A stretch of DNA of 64,000 nt from Nectonema munidae (lineage: Eukaryota > Nematomorpha > Nectonematoida > Nectonematidae), in contig JAUIRK010000189.1 of NCBI GenBank assembly GCA_030549495.1, positions 372,001 to 436,000 on the forward strand, in the 5' to 3' direction. The first letter of the stretch is position 1. The number at the start of each line of letters is the position of its first letter. The notes under the pieces were generated by a model that saw only the letters and a program-made list of their open reading frames with translations, did not search any database and was not told the DNA's origin. The position numbers were made by a program, and so were the translations under genes. Below, piece after piece: positions 37,001 to 46,000 of the stretch.

Positions 37001-40000
37001 CTGTATGTATTATAGATGAGAACTAGGTATATGCTACAAGTTATATTAATGAGATGAGAGATGAAAACTAAAGCGAGCATATTATGAATGGCTATTATAA
37101 GCTAGGTTTCGTAATTAGCAAAATATTGGCATAATTTCAAGAGCAAAAATATATTTTACAATTAAAACCGATCTCAAAGAAACCATTATCTACAATCTAT
37201 ATAATAATTGTATATATAATAGTAAAATAGATTACGTATTTATTTAAACGACAAAGCTGTACAAAACAAAGCTGTTTTTTTTAATATTAGACTTACCGCG
37301 GACGCTCTGTCTCTCCAAGAAAAAACTGATCCTCCTAAAAAGTGTAAGATTATTAACACAACTACAGTTAAAATAGAATAAATATTTTTATGCTAAGGAA
37401 TACTCAAAAATTATGTTCACATTTGAAACCACGCTATTTTTCACTCATTAGAATACAATCATTTAACAGTATAGAAGTGTACGTTCTCTAAAAAAAATAC
37501 CGCCTATTTTTTAAAGTATCAAAAATCTAAAAATTATGTAAATGTTGTTTTTTGAATGAATTGAGATTAAAAGGTAGCTAAAAAATTTTCTGTCATCTCT
37601 CAATATTAAATATTTTTTGTAATCATATTCACGAATTATATTTTCCTTTATATCGAGTATTAACATTGCTAATTTTTCAAATCATTGCATGTTTCAACAT
37701 ATTAGAGTGTTAAATGTTTATCAAATTATGATATATTTCATTTCGTTTAGGACAGTCTTTCTTAACCGGTGGGGAATTCCCCACTAGTGGGGAATGGTGA
37801 TGTTGCTAAGTAGGGAATTCCATCCGTTTGTGTCGCCTAAAAAATCAATATTTTAAAATTTGCGACAAAACCTGAAAGTAAGTATAGCATCACACTGAGC
37901 ATTTCCAATATGCCAAACATAAAAAAATCACTTCTCCATCCATATCTTGAAACACACACACATTCAGAAATGAGCCCAGTCTTGCATATAAGTTGCACAC
38001 ACATCTTATTCACAATCTACTTATTGCTAACACATTGAGTGAGCCTTAGTTAGCTATTACTTTATTCATTCGCTTTCTCCCATCACTGACATATTTCATC
38101 ATTTTGCTTATCTTCTATCAAGCATTTGTTTTGCTTTTAATCAAGTTTTTTTCCTTTGCATTTAAATTTACGTAAGCATTCCTCTTTGTTCTACGATTTG
38201 CCTCACTTTAACATTTTTTAAACTTATTATGCTCACCCCAAAAATTTTTGATAAAAATTATTTTATTTTATGTATTTTTATTAAGGATGGTAACGATTAA
38301 TTTATTTTTAATAGTTAATTTTTTTATATTAACGATTAAATCAAAACATCAGTACATTTGCGAACAAATTAATTTAACAAAATATCTTTCATTTGAAAAT
38401 TAAATTTAAGGAGTGTACGTTTTCTCTTATAAACGTTGGCAGCGTCTTCAATATTATCTTCATCTAACAATTTTAAACCAAAATGATTATGTAATTTGCC
38501 AGAGAAGTAGTCTTTCATATCTATTAATTTTTTTTTCTTAACCACTATTATATTTATTGAGATAGTCCCCAAAATAAAATTTAATCTAATTAATAATTAA
38601 AGGAAACTTTAATCGTTAAAATAAATTTAATCGATCAATTAGTCCTTAAATTTCACGGCCCTAATTTTTATTAAAATTTTTGATGTATGAGAATACAGTC
38701 AAACCTGCTTAAATGCTCCACCTTAGGGGAAATGCAAATTGGCGCTTTTAAAGAGGGTAAGTTAAAAAAGGTTCAGGCTTTTCTATAAAATACAAGCATA
38801 GATAAGTAGATAAGTAAGGATATAAAGCACTAGCGAAAGTTTACTGAAGTGTTTTCTTAACACCTGATGAAAAGATACACGTCATACAAAATGATGTCCA
38901 AAAAGATTAACTTAAAGAAATAAATTTATTTGAAAAATTACACAATGAAAAAGTTAGGATCTTTTGAAAAAGTCCGATATTTTGCTTTGTTTCATAGCAA
39001 CGCCCTTGATTTTGAATATCAAGTTTTCCAAGTCGTAAGCTTTTTCCAAAATTTCCATATTACCCTTTTGTAAAGCATTGCCTTTAATCTTAAAGATAGA
39101 GCTTTCCACTTCTTTCATGGGGATTTTTTCATCAACTTCTGTCGCATCTTCTTCAGAGCTTCTATCAATACAATTTTCATCATTTACCAAACTTTTGATA
39201 TCAGAATCCCAATCAATCTCCTGCTCATGGATTAAAAGGCTATTTTCTTTTTCTTGTAAAGATACGAGGTCCATATCTTGCAACTCTTCGGAGAGATCTT
39301 TCAGTTCTTGCGCAACCTCATCAGCGATACTAACTTCATTTTCCAATTTGTTTTCAAAAATCTCACAATTAGATTGTTTTGAAAAACCGGCGTGCCAAAA
39401 ACATTTAGTGATTGTCTCTTTTTCAACTTCATCCCAGGGTTTTTTCAGCCAAAAAATAGAGTTATTTCTTTGATGGAATCTCCACTCATTTTACTTTTAT
39501 CCTCATCCATAGACTTTAAAACATAATTGATTTGTTTTTTTCAAAACTTCAACTTGAGAGTTTGTATAACACCTTAATCCAAGGGTTGTAGAACTGAGGT
39601 GGTTTTTGGTGGCAAAAAAATCAGTCGTACATTACTTTGCTTTAAATAAGGATGAGAAGGAGCGTTGTCTAGGAAAAGTAGGACATGTCTATTTTCATTT
39701 TTGAATTGAAGTGATTTAGCCATTTTTCGAAAATTTTTGACGTCATCCAAGCTTTTCTATTCCATTCATATGAAATCGGTAGAGTTTCAATTTTTGTCTT
39801 CTTGAAACAAAAGTTTTTTTTTAGTATTTCATCTTTCTTTCTCACTATTCTTTGGACTTGATCTTTACTAACTCCAAATTGTTCGGCTACCTTCATGGAG
39901 CTCTTAATGTGTTCGTACATTTATTTTTATTCGATTTTGACATAACGATATTTAAAAATAAAACTTGACTTGAGAGAAAGTGAACATTAATAATAACTTA

Positions 40001-43000
40001 GTCTTACCAGCCTCCAATTATATGACTGATGTTAACATTTTTCTCTCTCCCTGTATGTTTTGTTTTATCTACTGTAATCCTTCTCTCTCTGTAATGTACA
40101 CTGTGATCATAGCCCTCCCTATACTATACTGTATTATCACTGGTAGAGTAGTACAGTGGTAGTGGTGAGATGATATGCGAGATGTTTCGTGCAACATATA
40201 CACATAGTGTTGTTCATCTAACATGGTCTGTGCTTGTCTCTTGATCGAACTAATAGGCAGGCTTAACAGCACTTCATCGTGAGTGAAAGTGATTTTGGTC
40301 AGATGTGTGTGATATAATAATATAATGTACTACACTATAATCTAAAATGGGTAGGATATATTGAGTGTATGTATATCAGCTGAATGCTATAATGGCGCTT
40401 AGTAACGGGTTATGAGTATCATTGGGCTTGAAACTGAATGGCGCTGGAGGCGTTAGAGAGGTGGAGCTCATTCAGAGGTTCGTTTCAATTGGTATGATAT
40501 CCGTTCTTTCATAACTGGATCGATTAGGGAGGTGGCGCTCATAAAGAGGTGGCGCTTTTGACAGGTTGAACTGTATATGCTATGAGATCCATGAGCTTGA
40601 TTATTATTAGATAAATTATAAAATTTTTAATTGTTGTCTATTTCATCTCTATTAACTTTTTTCATTATTTATTTTATCTTTTCCATCACTTTCAAATAAT
40701 AATAAATAAAAACAATAAATTGTCCTATTTGATAGAGATGAATAAAGAAAAAAAAGAATTTATGAGTGAGAATAATGAAAGTAGGGTGAAGCATGAAAAA
40801 ATAGAGCTAAAAGAAAATATGTCAAGTACATGGACTACGGTTTCACGTTTGTTTGAGGACGCAACGGACAGTTGCCTCAGTGCGTTATTTGCCACAAAAC
40901 GCTTAGTAATGATTCAATGAAGCCTCATCAACTGAAGATGCATCTCTCCAATGTACACCCTAAGCTTGCTAACAGTAAGAGACAATTTTTTGAATCAAAA
41001 GCAAACTGTTTGAAGAAAATGAAGATGGACCATGACGGAAAATTTCAAACTGAGTCAAGAGCAATCGTGCACTCATTGTATGCTGTTTCTCTTCTGGTAG
41101 CAAAGGCAAAGAAACCACATAGCATCGCAGAGACGCTCATAAAGCCGCGCCTCATCTCATGTGCTGATATTTTGCTTGGCGAATCTGCAGTAGCGAAGAT
41201 GAAACAATTTTCTCTATCCAACGATACCGTTAAGTCACGCATTTTTGATATGTCGTCCAATATCAAGTCGCAACTCTTGGCAAGAGTGAAAGCGTCTCCT
41301 GTCTTTGCTATCCCAATTAGATGAGTCTGTGGATGTGGCGAATTTGTCGCAACTAATTGTCTTTGTTCGTTACGTCTTCAATCAAAACATAGAAGAAGAC
41401 TTATTATTTTGCCGCTCACTAAAAACAACAACTCAAGCTGTCGATGTCATGCATCTTGTTAACGATTTTTTGAAAGGAAGGATTGGACTGGGACAAATTT
41501 GTCCATGTTTGCACAGATGGAACTCCTGTTATGTTGGATGTGAGGTCTGGATTTGCGCAACTAGTGAAGCAAAAAATCCTAAGGAGTGAGACAGCACTGC
41601 ATTATACATCGAGAAGCGCTTGCGTCAAGAAAAATGACTCAACCGCTTAAAGAAACGCTTGAAGCGGCTATTAGGATTTTAAATTATGTTAAAGCAAGCG
41701 CTCTCAACTCTCGACGGTTGTGCCAGGATTTGGAATCCGACTACAAAGGACTCTTGTTTCACACTTCTGTGCGTTGGCTGTCAAAAGGCGATATGTTGAT
41801 TAGGCTTGGGCATTTGCTCTCTGAAGTGACACAGTTATTGGAAGAAAGAAATAAATTGTGGAAAAAAAATCTAATAAAGTGTGAAAAAAAAATCTATAAA
41901 AAATGTTAATAAATTGTGAAAAAAATCGAATTGATATATATTTTATAATTATGAGAAATGCCTCATCTTTTTAATACAGTGGTCTTCAATTTAACTTTAT
42001 TGCTTTGATACTATATTCAGGATGACGTTTGCTTTAAAAAAAGAATCTCCAAATAGTTTTTAATTTAATACAAATAATATATCATACAAAAATATGTTTA
42101 TAAGAAAAATAACGTTCATACTATGTTTGATAAAAAAAATTTTTTAAGAAATAAATTTAGTATATAAACAAAATTTCGAGTTTGTAAAATGACACAAAAA
42201 GCAAAATGTATATTTGCCCACTAAACACTGAATAGGTTAAAATTACTTTTTTTAGTGAACGATAACTGTGGTGGGAAATTGAGAGTTCGCTCACTAAAAA
42301 ATGGGGAATTATAGAAAAAAGGTTAAGAACCACTGGTTTAGGAGGAACATAAATACATTGATGAGATACTGAGAGATTTTTTAGATGGAAAATTATATAA
42401 AAAATTATTTTGTTTCAAATTTTGTGAAGAAATTACTTTATTAAATAAAAACGAAAAGCTAAAAAATATAAAAGTCAAGGTAAGTTATTCTTAGTATACA
42501 GGAGATTTATGGGAATTAAATGCTATCTTGTTTTCAAGTGTAGGTATAGAGCCCAAGTGTCGCCATCGTTTGCATTACTCTTCTCAGAGCATACAATTTG
42601 GTCCCATTTTTATCGAAACCCAGTATCTAAGCAACCTTACTCATCACACCAGCCACCTCTCTACTCATCTATTCACTAGTTTTTACTTTTTATCGGGAAT
42701 GAAAGTGATCTTGTAAACAGATAAAGGTCCTTTTAACATTAAAAAAAACTTTTTTGGAAAATAAAAAAAAATCAAATACAGTTTTTTATGGCCTAGCCAA
42801 TTTTATTTAGGACATTTTCTATTGAAAACGCAAATTATAGTAACAAGATTTTAAAGCAAATTTAAAATAGAAATTCCTTTAAACTTAGCATTTTGATTTC
42901 ATGGTGAGTTTTGTATAAAAAAAAAACCTGAATTTTTCAGGGTTGAGTAAATTACCAACACTGGGCATGGTAAATATAGAAGAACCATGAAAGTGCTGCC

Positions 43001-46000
43001 ATGTGACCATACATAAGGAAGAAGAGTTAAACAAATTATACATACCTTTCCATTCGTTGAATTTTTGTGGTTGTCGTTTAAAGACACAGTATCTTGACAT
43101 GTCGGAATTAAGGAAAAAAACTCTGCTAAGTAGGAACTAAAAATATTAAAATAAATCTTAATGATTAATTATTTCAAAGACCAATATCTCAAAAATTTGT
43201 AATTTGTATATTTAATACATATGCTAATATTATATATTTCAAAAAGAAGTAAAAGGTACTGTGTCTTCTTACGCATTAAGATGAGAAGGTAGCAGCGACT
43301 GTTCAAGATAAATAAATCTGATTTAAGGAAACTCCTACATCTATGCTTATGACATGTAGAGGCATTGATAACTTGACCAATTTAAAAACATTTAGATGAC
43401 GATTATGGACACATAGAATATCAAGGAATTTGTCAAAGCAATAAACTAAGGCCATCATCGTGGATGAATTTGGTGCTAGATAAGATACTATTATCAAAGA
43501 TAGAACTTGGCCTAACTATGTAAATTTATGAAAGAGCTAAAATTTGGTTGGATTAAAAATCATAGTAAAGATAAATTGTGAATGCAGCATGTTGTATATA
43601 AAACGGAAAAAAGGAATCAAAATTTATTGAAAAAGAATTTTCAAATATTTTCGAACACGGATCATTTGTTTAGTATGTTGATATGAATTAGTTATACACG
43701 AATTTGTCACGTATTAAAATTTAAACTAACCTTTTTTAGATTAATAAGGTCTGAGTAATTTTCTGAATGTATTGTATTTAATCAGAGAGTAATTATCAAC
43801 ATAAAGTTAATTATCAATTATTATAATATCATTTCGGGCGGAAATATACAGTGAAAAATGCACGCCACCTGAAATTGCGTTGACCCTGCAATGCTAAATC
43901 AAATGATAGGTAAAAATTGATCATGAAAACAAACTGGATACGAATAACAGTAATTAAGTGAAAAGGTATTCTGATAAAGAGATAGGATTATTGACTAGGG
44001 TATTACTTGACGCAAAAAATAGGGTTCATTAGTTTCTTCACTGATTGGAATTCCATTTCATATCTCATATATCGTCGGAGGCCCAATCGGATAGTAGTGT
44101 TCAAAAACTAGGACCTTAAAACCCAGAGGACAAGTGCGACCACGAGAAATGAAAACAATCTGCTTTAAACCTATGAAATTTAATTTTGCCGTGGAATTTC
44201 TTCTTTTTTTTCTTGGTACTTTAGGGTTTTCTAGGAATAAATGTACACATTATTCAGGCATACAACAGCCTACAATACAGAGTTTACGCTTGTATATGCA
44301 ATTCACGTGATTTATGTGGATGTTTTACCATAAACGATGCTAGAAAAGGATGTGGTATAGAATATGAAACCAAAGTGTTCAAAATAAATCATAAAGTTGA
44401 GCAAAAATGAGAAATTAAGAAAAAGTAAAGTTCTAAATTCGAATATACAAAAAGTAAAAAGTATTAGATGTATAAAATTATTTCTTTAAAAAATTATCAA
44501 AAAATTAGTTTAACCTTGATGTGAAAAATGTCTACTATATAAAAACATCCTTCAGGGCAAAAGAGAAAATTGCATAAATTATAATTAAAAAATTCCATCT
44601 ACAAAATCTAGACAGATTAAAACTAAAGTATCACTAGTGAAATAATAAAATTGCGTAATTAATATGCAAATAAGATGAAATTTCATGCAACGAAAGGATG
44701 GATAAAAGAAATGGATGGTGTGGCGACTGGCTATGGAAATGAGTGTCTCGCTTTTTGTCGGATATTCCTATTTATAAAATCTAAAAAACAAACAACTCAT
44801 TAAGAATAAGCTCATTTTCACTATCCAAATTTTTTCCTCAATTTGCATAATAGTTGACAGGTGCTAATCAAATTTTAAAATGGGCCTTATGTGCAAAAGT
44901 ATGCGAACCTATTGTCGAGGTTAGGGTTAGTGTTACGGTTGAGGTTAGGTTTAGTGCTAGCGCAATCGTACATACATACACTTACATATACATTTTTGGC
45001 ATTCTTGACACAAACTTTAATATTTATTTGTATTAATACACGCCTGACACATTCTGATATATAATTCGTTTGTTAATATTCTTGCAGGGCGGAAGTACAG
45101 ATATCGAGTTTTATACATCTGAGAACCCTACACCGTAGAATATAGAAAATATTGCTTATATTTCGGCGTATGCGTAATAAAGAGAAAACCCAAATTAAAA
45201 TATTTATCCTCCTACTTTTTCATTAAGATGAAATATAAAATATAGTAGAGACAGATGCCAATGTTTCTATTCGTGAAATCTAACATATTTCAAAGTATAC
45301 AATTTTTTAATAATTATACATTTATCTATTTCTTGCAATAATAGAAAAAGTGAAAAAAACACAATGCTATTCAAAAAACGGTCAGCTTTTTGCAATAAAA
45401 ATATTTAAAAAAATCCCGATTACAAGATAAATTCCAGCTCTACTAAAACGATCAGTTCTAATCATTTTCAATTAAGATAACTATTGAAAAAGGATTTAAT
45501 TATTGTTAGAAGAAGAGTGCATCACAATACTTCATCAGTCGAATAATGTTTTTCTGAAGTGGGAATAAGGGAGTTTGTGTATGTAGTTAGCAAGATATGT
45601 GACTCAAGTAATGAATTTGCTTTACCAACATCTCATCTTCACGTGCAAATATTTACGCTTCCATGATCACGTCTGGAAACAAGCTCTGAAAAGAGAGGGT
45701 GCAGTCAGTGAAGATAGAATGGAAGCCTTCACTTTCACACTGTACGCAAGTATGCTACTCATGAATTATTAAACAGTGCAATCTACTTGAGTACACCAAA
45801 CGAATTTGGCAACCTCCATGTGAGAGATAATAGGCCCACTAACATTCATCATTTTATTTCGTAAGCAGGGAATTTATCCTGCTAATTTTTAGAAATACCC
45901 TTGAGTTTTAGCAAACTTTAAAATCTGTCAAAAATTATATATGCATAACTGATAGTAAAATAATACCGTGAATTACTCTTAAGTGTTTAAATAAGAGCCA

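Larger units (their letters stand above)
37753..42335 (+). mobile_element. 4.6-kb hAT (Charlie/ZBED5-like) element in an SGK3 intron
   Basis: Starts CAGTCTTTCTTAACC and ends GGTTAAGAACCACTG, inverted termini of about 15 bp. It is flanked by the exact octamer GTTTAGGA at 37745-37752 and 42336-42343. The transposase remnant is at 40728-41909, and a Tigger element is inserted at 38696-40573. Subterminal GGGGAATTCCCCACTAGTGG (37779-37798) is mirrored at the 3' end by TGGGGAATTATAG. Confidence 0.9.

Noticed and set aside
39078-39473. Plus-strand open frame of 131 codons, serine-rich
   Set aside because: Antisense shadow of the acidic C-terminus of the Tigger transposase.
42885-43100. The full 71-codon minus-strand frame as a separate gene
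   Set aside because: Only 43046-43125 is supported, as an SGK3 exon with matching splice sites and PX alignment; the rest is intron.
43303-43497. Minus-strand 64-codon frame
   Set aside because: Looks mildly protein-like but has no match I recognise, no splice context in the SGK3 gene and no transposon motif.
44917-44953. Interstitial telomere repeat
   Set aside because: Only a few irregular TTAGG-like units; too short to distinguish from chance low complexity.
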